DNA of 64,000 bases from Ketobacter sp964016105 (GTDB lineage: Bacteria; Pseudomonadota; Gammaproteobacteria; Pseudomonadales; Ketobacteraceae), in assembly GCA_964016105.1 (NCBI GenBank), contig CAXHEX010000005.1:1-64000 (forward strand), read 5' to 3'. Each line of letters opens with the position of its first letter. Positions within the stretch are counted from its first letter, which is position 1. The position numbers and the translations under genes were made by a program. Of this stretch, positions 17,086-26,255 are shown in pieces. The notes beneath the pieces were generated by a model, which had not been told where the DNA came from, did no database searches, and saw only the letters and a list, made by a program, of their open reading frames with translations.

Positions 17086-17544
17086 ATGGATATTCGAAAA
17101 GTAAAAAAATTAATCGAATTGCTTGAAGAATCTGGCATAGACGAGATTGAGATAAAAGAGGGGGAAGAATCCGTTCGCATCAGCCGCAACCAGAACGTTA
17201 CGGTGGCGCCCCAGGCCTATGCCGCTCCAGCTCCGGCCCCCGTGGCGGCACCTGCCGCTGCTGCCCCAGAGCCCGCTCCATCCTCTGCTCCGGCGGATTC
17301 CGGCCCAGACGGACATAAAGTGAAATCACCCATGGTTGGCACTTTCTATCGATCCTCTTCACCTGAAGCAAAACCCTTCGTGGAAGTGGGCCAGAGCGTA
17401 AAAGCAGGCGACCCTCTCTGCATCGTGGAAGCCATGAAGATGATGAATCAGATCGAGGCAGATAAATCCGGCACCGTGGCCGCAATTCTGGTGGACAACG
17501 CAGAGCCCGTTGAATTCGATCAACCCCTATTCGTAATCAACTAA
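17086..17544 (+). CDS. accB: Acetyl-CoA carboxylase biotin carboxyl carrier protein
   Basis: Carries CO2 on a lysine-bound biotin between biotin carboxylase and the carboxyltransferase in the first step of fatty acid synthesis. 152 residues: an N-terminal domain, an Ala/Pro-rich flexible linker (about 42-72), then a biotinyl domain with EAMKMMNQ placing the biotinylated lysine at position 118. The thumb-like insertion (FYRSSSPEAKPFV) typical of the bacterial subunit is present. accC starts 15 bases downstream. The carboxyltransferase genes accA and accD are not in this window. Confidence 0.97.
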   Translation: MDIRKVKKLIELLEESGIDEIEIKEGEESVRISRNQNVTVAPQAYAAPAPAPVAAPAAAAPEPAPSSAPADSGPDGHKVKSPMVGTFYRSSSPEAKPFVEVGQSVKAGDPLCIVEAMKMMNQIEADKSGTVAAILVDNAEPVEFDQPLFVIN

Positions 17545-17559
17545 AATAAGGCCGACCCC

Positions 17560-18906
17560 ATGTTGGAAAAAGTGCTAATCGCTAATCGTGGCGAAATCGC
17601 TCTTAGGGTGTTGCGCGCCTGTAAAGAGCTTGGCATCCAGACGGTTGCCGTTTATTCCACTGCAGATAAAGACCTCATGCATATCCGCCTGGCGGATGAG
17701 GCCGTTTGTATCGGCCCCGCAGCAGCACCAGAAAGCTATCTTAATATTCCCGCCATCATCAGCGCGGCAGAGATAAGCGGTGCCACAGCCATACACCCCG
17801 GCTACGGTTTCCTAGCGGAGAACGCCGACTTTGCGGAGCGAGTCACCGATAGCGGATTTATTTTTATCGGCCCCCAGGCCGACACCATTCGCCTGATGGG
17901 CAATAAGGTGTCCGCCATTGAGGCCATGAAAAAAGCCGGTGTACCCTGTGTACCAGGGTCAGATGGCCCCCTTGGTGACGACAATAACGAAATACTAAAA
18001 CTGGGCCGAGATATTGGCTTCCCCGTTATCATCAAAGCCGCTTCCGGCGGTGGCGGTAGAGGGATGCGGGTAGTACATGAAGAAAATGACTTGATCAAGT
18101 CCATCGCCCTCACCCGAGCCGAAGCTAAAGCCGCGTTTGGTGATGATACCGTGTACATGGAAAAATTCCTCACCACGCCCCGCCATGTGGAGATTCAGGT
18201 ACTGGCAGACGGCCAAGGCAATGCCGTTTATCTGGGCGACCGAGATTGCTCTTTGCAACGCCGCCATCAGAAAGTCGTTGAAGAAGCCCCTGCCCCAGGG
18301 ATTCCGGATGCCCTGCGCAAAGAAGTGGGGGAACGCTGTGTTCAAGCCTGCATCGATATTAACTATCGCGGTGCCGGCACCTTCGAATTCTTGTATGAGA
18401 ACGAAGGATTTTATTTTATTGAGATGAACACTCGAGTTCAGGTAGAACATCCTGTGACGGAAATGGTCACCGGTATTGATATCATCAAAGAACAATTGCA
18501 TGTGGCCGGCGGCGAAAAGTTAAGTTTTCAACAAAGCGACGTCAAGATTGAAGGGCATGCTGTGGAGTGCCGCATTAATGCGGAAAACCCGGAAACCTTC
18601 ATCCCCAGCCCCGGTACAATTCAGCGTTGGCATGCCCCCGGTGGCAATGGTGTGCGCATGGATACCCATATTTATTCGGGTTATAAAGTGCCACCCAATT
18701 ACGATTCTCTTATCGGCAAGCTCATCACCTACGGTGAAGACCGAGACATTGCCATGCAGCGAATGCGCAATGCCTTAGACGAAATCCTGGTAGAAGGCAT
18801 TCAGACCAATATCCCTCTACACCAGGATGTCATCATGAGTGACAGCGGCTTTAACAAAGGCTGCGTAGACATTCATTATCTCGAAAGAATCCTGGGCTCC
18901 CATTAA
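17560..18906 (+). CDS. accC: Acetyl-CoA carboxylase biotin carboxylase subunit
   Basis: ATP-dependent carboxylation of the AccB biotin using bicarbonate. 448 residues, as in E. coli. The N-terminal biotin carboxylase domain (EKVLIANRGEIALRVLRAC), the glycine-rich ATP-grasp loop ASGGGGRGMR (about residues 162-171), DCSLQRRHQKVVEEAP and EMNTRVQVEHPVTEMVTG are intact. The stop overlaps the prmA start by one base (TAATG), indicating coupled translation. A second biotin carboxylase module is present in the large fused enzyme at 54525-57875. Confidence 0.97.
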   Translation: MLEKVLIANRGEIALRVLRACKELGIQTVAVYSTADKDLMHIRLADEAVCIGPAAAPESYLNIPAIISAAEISGATAIHPGYGFLAENADFAERVTDSGFIFIGPQADTIRLMGNKVSAIEAMKKAGVPCVPGSDGPLGDDNNEILKLGRDIGFPVIIKAASGGGGRGMRVVHEENDLIKSIALTRAEAKAAFGDDTVYMEKFLTTPRHVEIQVLADGQGNAVYLGDRDCSLQRRHQKVVEEAPAPGIPDALRKEVGERCVQACIDINYRGAGTFEFLYENEGFYFIEMNTRVQVEHPVTEMVTGIDIIKEQLHVAGGEKLSFQQSDVKIEGHAVECRINAENPETFIPSPGTIQRWHAPGGNGVRMDTHIYSGYKVPPNYDSLIGKLITYGEDRDIAMQRMRNALDEILVEGIQTNIPLHQDVIMSDSGFNKGCVDIHYLERILGSH

Positions 18907-19781
18907 TGCCCTGGATACAAATAAAGCTACAAACCACCGGGGCTCAGTCTGCCTCGGTGGAGGATCAACTTGTGGCATTGGGCGCTGTATCAGTTACCTT
19001 GGAAGACAGCGCCGACCAACCCCTTCTTGAGCCTCCACCCGGAGCCACTCCTATCTGGGATGACACAACCTTAACCGGACTTTTTGAAGCAGACATCGAT
19101 GTTGATCTGGTTATGGCTGCCTTAAAAAACGCATTGGGCAATATCCCAATAAAAGTAGAGGCCCTTGAAGACAAGGACTGGATAAGAGAATGGATGGACA
19201 GCTTCAAGCCCATCTGCTTTGGTGAACGGCTATGGGTCTGCCCCAGCTGGTTAGAACCACCCCAACCCCAAGCGGTCAATATGCTGCTCGACCCAGGGCT
19301 GGCTTTTGGCACTGGCACCCACGAGACCACGTCACTGTGTTTGAAGTGGCTGGATTCAGCGGATGTAAACGGCAAAACCGTCGTCGACTATGGCTGTGGC
19401 TCCGGAATATTGGCCATCGCCGCTGCCTTATTGGGTGCAGGGAAGGTAATCTGCGTGGACAATGATCCCCAGGCCTTAATCGCAACAAAAGACAATGCCG
19501 GTCGTAATTCAGTGGATCACTTGATAGAGGTTTATACGCCCGAAACCTTACCCACCGCCATTACAGCCGAAATAACCCTGGCAAATATACTCGCCGGGCC
19601 ACTGATGCATCTCAGTGAACGCTTGGCGGGGCTCACACAACCCGGTGGACACATTGTGCTGTCGGGAATACTCAAAGAGCAATCCAAACAAGTCTCCGAT
19701 ACCTATCAAAGCCGCTTCACAATGGCACCTGAAACCATAGAAGGAGACTGGGTTCGGCTGACTGGTGTGAAACAGCGCTGA
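18906..19781 (+). CDS. prmA: Ribosomal protein L11 methyltransferase
   Basis: Uses S-adenosylmethionine to methylate ribosomal protein L11 at several sites. 291 residues, typical of PrmA. The N-terminal substrate-recognition domain (MPWIQIKLQT) is followed by a linker with DKDWIREWMD, then the methyltransferase core with LDPGLAFGTGTHETT and the SAM motif VVDYGCGSGILAIAA at about residues 158-172. NILAGPL is the NPPY-like motif IV. Coupled to accC by a one-base stop/start overlap. Confidence 0.96.
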   Translation: MPWIQIKLQTTGAQSASVEDQLVALGAVSVTLEDSADQPLLEPPPGATPIWDDTTLTGLFEADIDVDLVMAALKNALGNIPIKVEALEDKDWIREWMDSFKPICFGERLWVCPSWLEPPQPQAVNMLLDPGLAFGTGTHETTSLCLKWLDSADVNGKTVVDYGCGSGILAIAAALLGAGKVICVDNDPQALIATKDNAGRNSVDHLIEVYTPETLPTAITAEITLANILAGPLMHLSERLAGLTQPGGHIVLSGILKEQSKQVSDTYQSRFTMAPETIEGDWVRLTGVKQR

Positions 19782-19799
19782 AATAATGACAACTTCACA

Positions 19800-19826
19800 T
19801 TGAAAAAGGGCTAAACTGAGTACAAT
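19800..19826 (+). promoter_or_regulatory. Candidate promoter for the DUF3426 gene
   Basis: TTGAAA (19800-19805) and TACAAT (19821-19826) are good matches to -35 and -10 hexamers but are separated by only 15 bases, short of the preferred 17. They lie 46-72 bases before the start codon at 19872, in the 90-base gap after prmA. Confidence 0.35.
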
Positions 19827-19871
19827 ATTCCCCGTCCGCAAGTGAGTTAAACAGAAAAGGCCAAGCCCGAT

Positions 19872-21482
19872 ATGGCAGAACACCTGCTAACAAAATGCCC
19901 CCATTGCAGCACCACATTCAGACTGACCCAGGCACAATTGGACATCGCCGATGGTGCGGTGCGGTGCGGCGCTTGCTACCAGGTATTTCACGCTGCCGAA
20001 CACACGGTAATGACGTCGGTGGTGGAAGAGCATCGCAAGGTTGATCAAGAACCAGACCCGATCGAAGAAGCCTTCGACATCCAAAACACCGATGGCATTG
20101 ACCCCTACGATGCCAGTGATTTAGAAGCTGCGGATAATGAAACTGAAGATTATTTTGACGATGGGCTGGAAGCCACACTGGAATCCAGCACTGGCTTAGA
20201 AGATTTCGGCTACGAAGATGACAAACCGCCCAAAGACTCAAAACACGATGAGGGCTGGGCAGAGCAACTGCTAAAGGAGCTGGGAGAGGACGAAGAAGAA
20301 CCCCTCATCCAAGACCAGGAAGAGAAAGAACCGGTCATTGTCAGCGGAGAAAATGTATTCGGCTTGGATGATCCCCTACCCAACAAAAAAAGTCAGAGCA
20401 AGAGCGCGGAGCTAAGCGAAACCTTTCTCAACCTGGGCAACTTTTCCAGTGACGATCCTTTCGCCATTAGCGACATAGAGGAAGAAGAATTCAACCTGCC
20501 TGAAGAAGGCGGTGTAGATGAATCCTGGGCAAAGGCCATGCTGAGCGAGCTGGAGGACGAAGAACGCCCCCAAAGCCCAAAATCACCCAGCGAGCTATCA
20601 ATACTTTCCCTCGAAGAGGAAGACCCCGTTGACGAAGGCCCTTTTGCTGCCAAAGAACTTTCAAAGAGTCGACGGGAAATCATAGACCGGGCTAAGGAAG
20701 AGAAGAAAAAGCAAAAACAGCTCAACAAACAATCGGTGTCAATCACCCCCCCAGCGCAAGACGATTCAGATTTATCTGCTCCTCTTCCAGAATGGGAAGA
20801 GCCCTATCAGGTCCAGACCGATATTGATGAAGTTGAGGAGATTGATGATGTTGCCAGCCTCGACTCCACCCTCAATGACAAAGAACTGGACAACATAACC
20901 CCAGAGAATCTATTCACCGAGAGCCACGACCTGGTTGAGCAGCAGATTCAACTCAGCGAACTGGAGTACGACCACAAAAGCGCTTCCAGCGCCTTTCGCT
21001 CCAAGGTGGTGTGGGGATTCTGCAGCATTTTACTGATGGGCATTCTGGCCGCTCAATACGTCTACTTTAATTTCGATTCTCTGGCCCTTAACCCCAAGAC
21101 CAGACCGCTGGCCATAAAAGCCTGCTCTATTCTGGGTTGTACCATCGCGCCGCAAACAGACGTAAGCCAAATAGTGGGCACTAACCTGGTAGTTCGTTCT
21201 CACCCCTACGAAAAGGACGCTTTGGTGATCGACGTCATCATCAAGAACCGGGCAAACTTTCCCCAACCCTACCCTCAAGTGCAACTCAGCTTTGAAGACC
21301 CCCAAGGCAACCCTCTGGCCAGTCGGCGCTTTACTCCGAAAGAGTACATTAAAGATAAAACCATCAACCTAAACAAAATGCCGATAAATGTACCCGTGCA
21401 CCTGACCCTTGAGATTGTTGATCCTGGCAAAGAAGCGGTTAACTATCAATTGCACTTTTTGCCCCAGGGTGAGGCAGGCTGA
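19872..21482 (+). CDS. Zinc-ribbon and DUF3426 domain membrane protein
   Basis: 536 residues. An N-terminal MJ0042-type zinc ribbon (Cys9, Cys12, Cys32, Cys35) is followed by a very long acidic, low-complexity linker (about 50-375), one membrane helix (about 379-402) and a C-terminal DUF3426 domain (about 410-536, NRANFPQPYPQVQLSF). The ribbon and linker are cytoplasmic, the DUF3426 domain periplasmic. Proteins of this family sit between prmA and dusB-fis in many gammaproteobacteria; their function is not established. The linker is much richer in Glu/Asp than its neighbours and includes repeated short motifs such as DEGWAEQLL and DESWAKAML, which may be binding peptides. Confidence 0.82.
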   Translation: MAEHLLTKCPHCSTTFRLTQAQLDIADGAVRCGACYQVFHAAEHTVMTSVVEEHRKVDQEPDPIEEAFDIQNTDGIDPYDASDLEAADNETEDYFDDGLEATLESSTGLEDFGYEDDKPPKDSKHDEGWAEQLLKELGEDEEEPLIQDQEEKEPVIVSGENVFGLDDPLPNKKSQSKSAELSETFLNLGNFSSDDPFAISDIEEEEFNLPEEGGVDESWAKAMLSELEDEERPQSPKSPSELSILSLEEEDPVDEGPFAAKELSKSRREIIDRAKEEKKKQKQLNKQSVSITPPAQDDSDLSAPLPEWEEPYQVQTDIDEVEEIDDVASLDSTLNDKELDNITPENLFTESHDLVEQQIQLSELEYDHKSASSAFRSKVVWGFCSILLMGILAAQYVYFNFDSLALNPKTRPLAIKACSILGCTIAPQTDVSQIVGTNLVVRSHPYEKDALVIDVIIKNRANFPQPYPQVQLSFEDPQGNPLASRRFTPKEYIKDKTINLNKMPINVPVHLTLEIVDPGKEAVNYQLHFLPQGEAG

Positions 21483-21668
21483 TCGACATTCGACCTAATC
21501 AATAGGTTAATAAGCCCAGCCCGCGTTCTAACCAGCATTTAGTCGAATTATTTTACATATTAATCAAAAACCCTGTTTATTCTGGCGCTGCTTCCCGTTA
21601 TCATAGCTCGATCTTTAAGCATATGCTGAACACCATTAGGTGCATTGATGAGCAGGAGGTAGGTACAG

Positions 21669-22661
21669 ATGTCTATTGTCATCGGCCCCTACACCCTAAG
21701 TAGCCCAACTGCACTAGCACCTATGGCCGGCGTTACCGATCAGCCATTTCGACTTCTCTGCAAGCGCCTTGGCGCTGGTTTAGTGGTCGGTGAGATGCTC
21801 ACCAGTAACAGCCGGCTTTGGACATCACGCAAATCACAATTGCGCATGGTCCATGGTAGCGAGCCCGAGCCAAGGTCTGTTCAGATCGCTGGCACAGAGC
21901 CCGACCAAATGGCCGAAGCCGCCCAATTGTGCGTGGCACGTGGCGCCCAGATTATAGATATAAACATGGGATGCCCCGCCAAAAAAGTTTGCAAGCGGGC
22001 TGCCGGCTCAGCGTTACTTAAAGATGAAGTACTGGTCAAAGACATACTGACTGCTGTGGTTAAAGCGGTGGATGTACCGGTAACATTGAAGATTCGCACC
22101 GGTTGGTCTCCAGATCAACGTAACGGTGTCACCATAGCCCGTATTGCTGAAGAGGCAGGTATTCAAATGTTGGCGGTTCACGGTCGAACCCGTGCCTGCG
22201 CCTACAAAGGCCCGGTGGAATATGACACCATTGCGCAGATCAAGGAAGCCATTGGCATTCCGGTTCTCGCTAACGGCGACATAAACAGCCCGCAACAGGC
22301 GCAAAGGGTGCTCCAGCACACGTCAGCAGATGGTGTCATGATCGGCAGAGCAGCACAGGGAAACCCCTGGATATTCCAAGGAATTCAACATTTCCTTGAA
22401 ACCGGGGAACTGGTACAGCGACCCACTTACACGGAGGTGAAATCGGTGGTACTGGATCATCTACATCGATTGCATGACTTTTATGGTGACTTCATGGGCG
22501 TACGTATCGCGAGAAAGCACATGGCGTGGTATGTACAACAGCTCCCAAAGGGAGCACAATTTAAATCATCCTTTAACCAGCTTGAAATAGCGTCGGAACA
22601 ACTCGCCAGTGCTCAGGAGTACTTTGAGCATTTAATCGAGGGAGAGGTAATGGCGGCATGA
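21669..22661 (+). CDS. dusB: tRNA-dihydrouridine synthase B
   Basis: FMN-dependent reduction of specific uridines in tRNA to dihydrouridine. 330 residues with APMAGVTDQPFR at the N-terminus, DINMGCPAKKVCKRAAGSALL holding the catalytic cysteine, KIRTGW, VHGRTRACAYKG, and VLANGDI for FMN binding. A strong SD (AGGAGGT) precedes the ATG. Its stop overlaps the fis start (ATGA), the classical dusB-fis operon, so Fis levels should follow transcription from the promoter upstream of dusB (21483-21668). Confidence 0.96.
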   Translation: MSIVIGPYTLSSPTALAPMAGVTDQPFRLLCKRLGAGLVVGEMLTSNSRLWTSRKSQLRMVHGSEPEPRSVQIAGTEPDQMAEAAQLCVARGAQIIDINMGCPAKKVCKRAAGSALLKDEVLVKDILTAVVKAVDVPVTLKIRTGWSPDQRNGVTIARIAEEAGIQMLAVHGRTRACAYKGPVEYDTIAQIKEAIGIPVLANGDINSPQQAQRVLQHTSADGVMIGRAAQGNPWIFQGIQHFLETGELVQRPTYTEVKSVVLDHLHRLHDFYGDFMGVRIARKHMAWYVQQLPKGAQFKSSFNQLEIASEQLASAQEYFEHLIEGEVMAA

Positions 22662-22987
22662 ACGATACAAACTACAACGACGAAACACCCCCAAGCAACG
22701 CAACTTCAGCCAACAACTCTGAGCTGAAGCAACATCTGGTCACATCGGTTGACCAGGAAACCCAAACACTCCGCGACAACGTCCATAGAGCTTTACGCAA
22801 TTATTTTGCTCACCTGGATGGTCAACCGGTTACGGATGTGTACCAAATGGTGCTGTCAGAAGTAGAAGCGCCCCTGCTGGAAACAGTCATGGAATACACT
22901 AGAGGCAACCAAACCAAAGCTTCCGTCCTGCTGGGCTTAAACCGCGGCACCTTGCGCAAGAAGCTAAAGACCTACGGCTTAATCTAG
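22658..22987 (+). CDS. fis: DNA-binding protein Fis
   Basis: Nucleoid-associated homodimer that bends DNA and regulates stable RNA and many growth-phase genes. 109 residues, about ten longer than E. coli Fis owing to an extended, Asn/Thr-rich N-terminus. The C-terminal helix-turn-helix is clear: YTRGNQTKASVLLGLNRGTL, followed by RKKLKTYGLI. The ATG lies inside the dusB stop region (four-base overlap). Confidence 0.95.
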   Translation: MNDTNYNDETPPSNATSANNSELKQHLVTSVDQETQTLRDNVHRALRNYFAHLDGQPVTDVYQMVLSEVEAPLLETVMEYTRGNQTKASVLLGLNRGTLRKKLKTYGLI

Positions 22988-23252
22988 AACATTCCAGCAT
23001 AAGGGGATACAACCAGCTCCCGCAGTATGGGGCTGTTGTGCTCCCTGCCGTTATGTTTCCCAACACTAGAAAGCAAACCGGATTAGCCCGCAATTATTTC
23101 CCATTAAGGCTTAAATCCGAAGCCATTTGCGTCTACAATGCGCCCCTTCCTGTGGCCGCGGGATCTGTCGGGTTTTTCTTATCCACGAACGCTTAAACCC
23201 GGTGACCCCAAACCTCAACAAGCTTCCAGAATCAACCATACAGTACCAGTCT

Positions 23253-24818
23253 ATGAGCAAGCCAATAAAACGAGCGTTAATCAGTGTTTCCGATAAAACC
23301 GGCATTGTGGAATTTGCCCAGGCCCTCGACCAAATGGGGGTAGAAATACTCTCCACCGGCGGCACCTTCAAACTCCTCAAGAAACAGGGCATAAACGCCA
23401 CTGAGGTGTCAGATTACACTGGCTTTCCCGAAATGATGGACGGTAGGGTGAAAACCCTGCATCCCAAAGTCCATGGCGGCATTCTAGGCCGACGCGGTAC
23501 GGATGATGAGGCCATGGAAGCGCACAGTATTACCCCGATCGATCTGGTGGCGGTAAACCTCTACCCCTTCGAGCAAACGATTTCTGACCCCAGTTGTGAC
23601 CTGGCCACCGCCATAGAAAACATTGATATCGGCGGTCCCACCATGGTGCGATCATCGGCAAAAAACCACAAATGGGTAACCATCGTTGTTAATTCCAGCG
23701 ACTATGACAAAGTGCTGGAAGAGATGAAAGCAAACCAAAATGCCGTCAGTGATCAAACCCGTTTTGAACTGGCCCTGGCCGCGTTCGAACACACTGCCAA
23801 GTATGATGGCGCTATCGCTAACTACTTGGGCAGCATCAACCCCGATGGTTCAAAGAGCGCTTTCCCCAACACCTTTAACACCCAGTTTTCCAAAGTACAG
23901 GAAATGCGCTACGGTGAAAATCCACACCAGCGCGCTGCCTTTTATAAAGAGGCCAATCCCCAGGAACCCAGCGTGAGTTCAGCCCAGCAACTCCAGGGTA
24001 AAGCGCTGTCCTTTAATAATGTGGCAGACACGGACGCGGCGTTGGAATGCGTAAAATCTTTCCAGGCACCCGCCTGCGTCATCGTCAAGCATGCCAACCC
24101 CTGTGGCGTCGCCGTGGGCTCCACTATTTTGGAGGCATATCAACGGGCTTTCCAAACTGATCCCACTTCCGCCTTCGGCGGTATCATCGCCTTCAATCAA
24201 CCCCTGGACGAAACCACAGCCCGCGCTATCGTAGATAAACAATTCGTTGAAGTGATCATCGCCCCTGGGGTAGATGATGGAGCACGAACTGCAGTAGCTG
24301 AAAAACAAAATGTACGATTGCTGGTCTGCGACCCGTGGGGACCACGGTGCGACGGACTGGACTACAAGCGGGTTAACGGCGGCTTATTGGTGCAAGATCG
24401 CGATAACGGTATGATCACTGAAAACGATCTGAAATTAGTGACCAAACGCTCACCAAGTGCCGATGAAATGGCCGATTTACTGTTCTGCTGGCAGGTGGCA
24501 AAGTACGTCAAATCCAACGCCATCGTCTATGCGAAAAATAAGCAAACCATTGGTATTGGAGCTGGACAAATGAGCCGTGTCTACAGCGCCAAGATTGCCG
24601 GCATTAAAGCACAGGATGAAGGGCTAACGGTGGCGGGCTCAGTAATGGCTTCGGATGCCTTCTTCCCATTCCGTGACGGCATTGATGCAGCCGCTGAAGC
24701 GGGAATACGGGCGGTTATCCAGCCAGGCGGCTCAATACGGGATGAAGAAGTTATTAGCGCTGCGGATGAAGCAGATATTGCCATGGTATTCACCGGCATG
24801 AGACATTTTCGACATTAA
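23253..24818 (+). CDS. purH: Bifunctional AICAR transformylase/IMP cyclohydrolase
   Basis: Last two steps of purine synthesis: formylation of AICAR and ring closure to IMP. 521 residues (E. coli about 529). The IMP cyclohydrolase domain begins KRALISVSDKTGIVEF and contains STGGT and MDGRVKTLHPKVHGG; the transformylase domain holds KHANPCGVA (residues near 270) and the C-terminal QPGGSIRDEEVI. An in-frame ATG lies 126 bases upstream, but the extra 42 residues look unlike any PurH. The ATG at 23253 gives the family N-terminus, although its SD is weak. A possible promoter is TTAAAT - 17 - TACAAT ending at 23139. purD follows after 21 bases. Confidence 0.95.
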   Translation: MSKPIKRALISVSDKTGIVEFAQALDQMGVEILSTGGTFKLLKKQGINATEVSDYTGFPEMMDGRVKTLHPKVHGGILGRRGTDDEAMEAHSITPIDLVAVNLYPFEQTISDPSCDLATAIENIDIGGPTMVRSSAKNHKWVTIVVNSSDYDKVLEEMKANQNAVSDQTRFELALAAFEHTAKYDGAIANYLGSINPDGSKSAFPNTFNTQFSKVQEMRYGENPHQRAAFYKEANPQEPSVSSAQQLQGKALSFNNVADTDAALECVKSFQAPACVIVKHANPCGVAVGSTILEAYQRAFQTDPTSAFGGIIAFNQPLDETTARAIVDKQFVEVIIAPGVDDGARTAVAEKQNVRLLVCDPWGPRCDGLDYKRVNGGLLVQDRDNGMITENDLKLVTKRSPSADEMADLLFCWQVAKYVKSNAIVYAKNKQTIGIGAGQMSRVYSAKIAGIKAQDEGLTVAGSVMASDAFFPFRDGIDAAAEAGIRAVIQPGGSIRDEEVISAADEADIAMVFTGMRHFRH

Positions 24819-24839
24819 TTCATAAAGTTAAGTAGGCCC

Positions 24840-26138
24840 ATGATGAAAGTTTTAGTAATTGGCGGCGGTGGCCGTGAACACGCCCTGGCCTGGAAAGCGG
24901 CGCAATCCCCCAAGGTAGACAAGGTTTACGTGGCACCAGGCAATGCCGGCACTGAACTGGAAGCTAATATCGAGAATGTGGATATTGATGTTCTAGCCAT
25001 TGAAGACTTGATTGCTTTTGCCCAGAAAAACGCCGTAGATCTCACCATAATAGGTCCAGAAGCGCCTCTGGTAGCCGGTGTGGTGGATGCCTTTCGCGCC
25101 GCCAACTTAAACTGTTTTGGCCCCACCGCAGGGGCTGCTCAACTGGAAGGATCAAAGGCTTTCACCAAAGATTTTTTGGCTCGACATAATATTCCCACCG
25201 CCGCATACGGCAACTTCACCGAAATCCACAAGGCGGTGGCCTATGTGAAACAGCAGGGTGCCCCCATCGTAATCAAAGCCGACGGTCTGGCAGCGGGCAA
25301 GGGCGTCATTTTGGCCCAAACTGAAGAAGAAGCCATTGCTGCCATAGAAGATATGTTGGCAGGCAACAAATTTGGCGAGGCCGGCAGCCGAGTGGTGGTG
25401 GAGGAATTTCTGGTGGGAGAAGAAGCTAGCTTTATCTGCATGGTGGATGGCAACCATGTTCTTCCCATGGCCACCTCCCAAGACCACAAGGCCAGGGACG
25501 AAGGTGATCAAGGCCCCAACACCGGCGGCATGGGAGCCTATTCCCCAGCCCCCGTGGTGACCCCGGAAATACAACAACGGGTCATGGAACAGGTGATTTA
25601 CCCCACCGTGAAGGGCATGGCAGAAGAAGGCAATATTTACACGGGCTTTCTCTATGCCGGCTTGATGATCAGCGAGGATGGCACTCCCAAAGTACTGGAG
25701 TACAACTGTCGCTTTGGCGATCCAGAAACCCAACCGATTATGATGCGCCTGGAATCCGATTTGGTGGAATTATGCCAACAGGCACTGGAAGGTAAACTGG
25801 ACCAGGCAGAAGCGAAATGGAGTGAAAAGGCTTCCCTCGGCGTGGTGCTAGCCGCAGGGGGTTACCCGGAAGAGTATCAAAAAGGCGATCTCATTTTTGG
25901 ACTACCGGAAGTGGACCAGGCGGACACCAAGGTTTTCCATGCGGGTACTAAAACCGATGATGCAGGCCACGTTGTAACCAACGGGGGCCGCGTACTGTGT
26001 GCCGTTGCTTTAGGTGATACCGTTGCCGAAGCCCAAACTAAAGCCTATGAGCTCTGCCAGCAGATAAACTGGCAGTATGTTTACTATCGCAAAGACATTG
26101 GCTATCGGGCGGTAGCACGAGAACAAGCGGATAACTGA
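24840..26138 (+). CDS. purD: Phosphoribosylamine-glycine ligase
   Basis: ATP-dependent joining of glycine to 5-phosphoribosylamine in purine synthesis. 432 residues with an ATP-grasp fold: KVLVIGGGGREHALAWK at the N-terminus, IKADGLAAGKGV in the ATP-binding region, the signature RFGDPETQP near residue 290 and a C-terminal domain with LAAGGYP. Two consecutive ATGs (24840, 24843) leave one codon of uncertainty. It is in an operon with purH (21-base gap), the usual purHD arrangement, and is followed by a terminator-like hairpin. Confidence 0.96.
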   Translation: MMKVLVIGGGGREHALAWKAAQSPKVDKVYVAPGNAGTELEANIENVDIDVLAIEDLIAFAQKNAVDLTIIGPEAPLVAGVVDAFRAANLNCFGPTAGAAQLEGSKAFTKDFLARHNIPTAAYGNFTEIHKAVAYVKQQGAPIVIKADGLAAGKGVILAQTEEEAIAAIEDMLAGNKFGEAGSRVVVEEFLVGEEASFICMVDGNHVLPMATSQDHKARDEGDQGPNTGGMGAYSPAPVVTPEIQQRVMEQVIYPTVKGMAEEGNIYTGFLYAGLMISEDGTPKVLEYNCRFGDPETQPIMMRLESDLVELCQQALEGKLDQAEAKWSEKASLGVVLAAGGYPEEYQKGDLIFGLPEVDQADTKVFHAGTKTDDAGHVVTNGGRVLCAVALGDTVAEAQTKAYELCQQINWQYVYYRKDIGYRAVAREQADN

Positions 26139-26147
26139 CCAAACAAA

Positions 26148-26184
26148 GCGCAACAGCACAGCCCCCCGTTCTGTTGCGCCCTTT
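26148..26184 (+). terminator. Terminator-like hairpin after purD
   Basis: GCGCAACAG (26148-26156) pairs perfectly with CTGTTGCGC (26171-26179), leaving a 14-base loop, and is followed by CCTTTT. It starts 10 bases after the purD stop codon. The U-tract is short, so termination may be partial. Confidence 0.6.
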
Positions 26185-26255
26185 TCCCCTCCCCACTGCT
26201 CTGCACTGTTCTATACTGGGACAAAACCCTTTCCCTATCCGTCACGGATTTGCTT

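Noticed and set aside
23127..23252. N-terminal extension of PurH from an upstream ATG
   Set aside because: The 42 extra residues do not resemble any PurH; the ATG at 23253 gives the family N-terminus.
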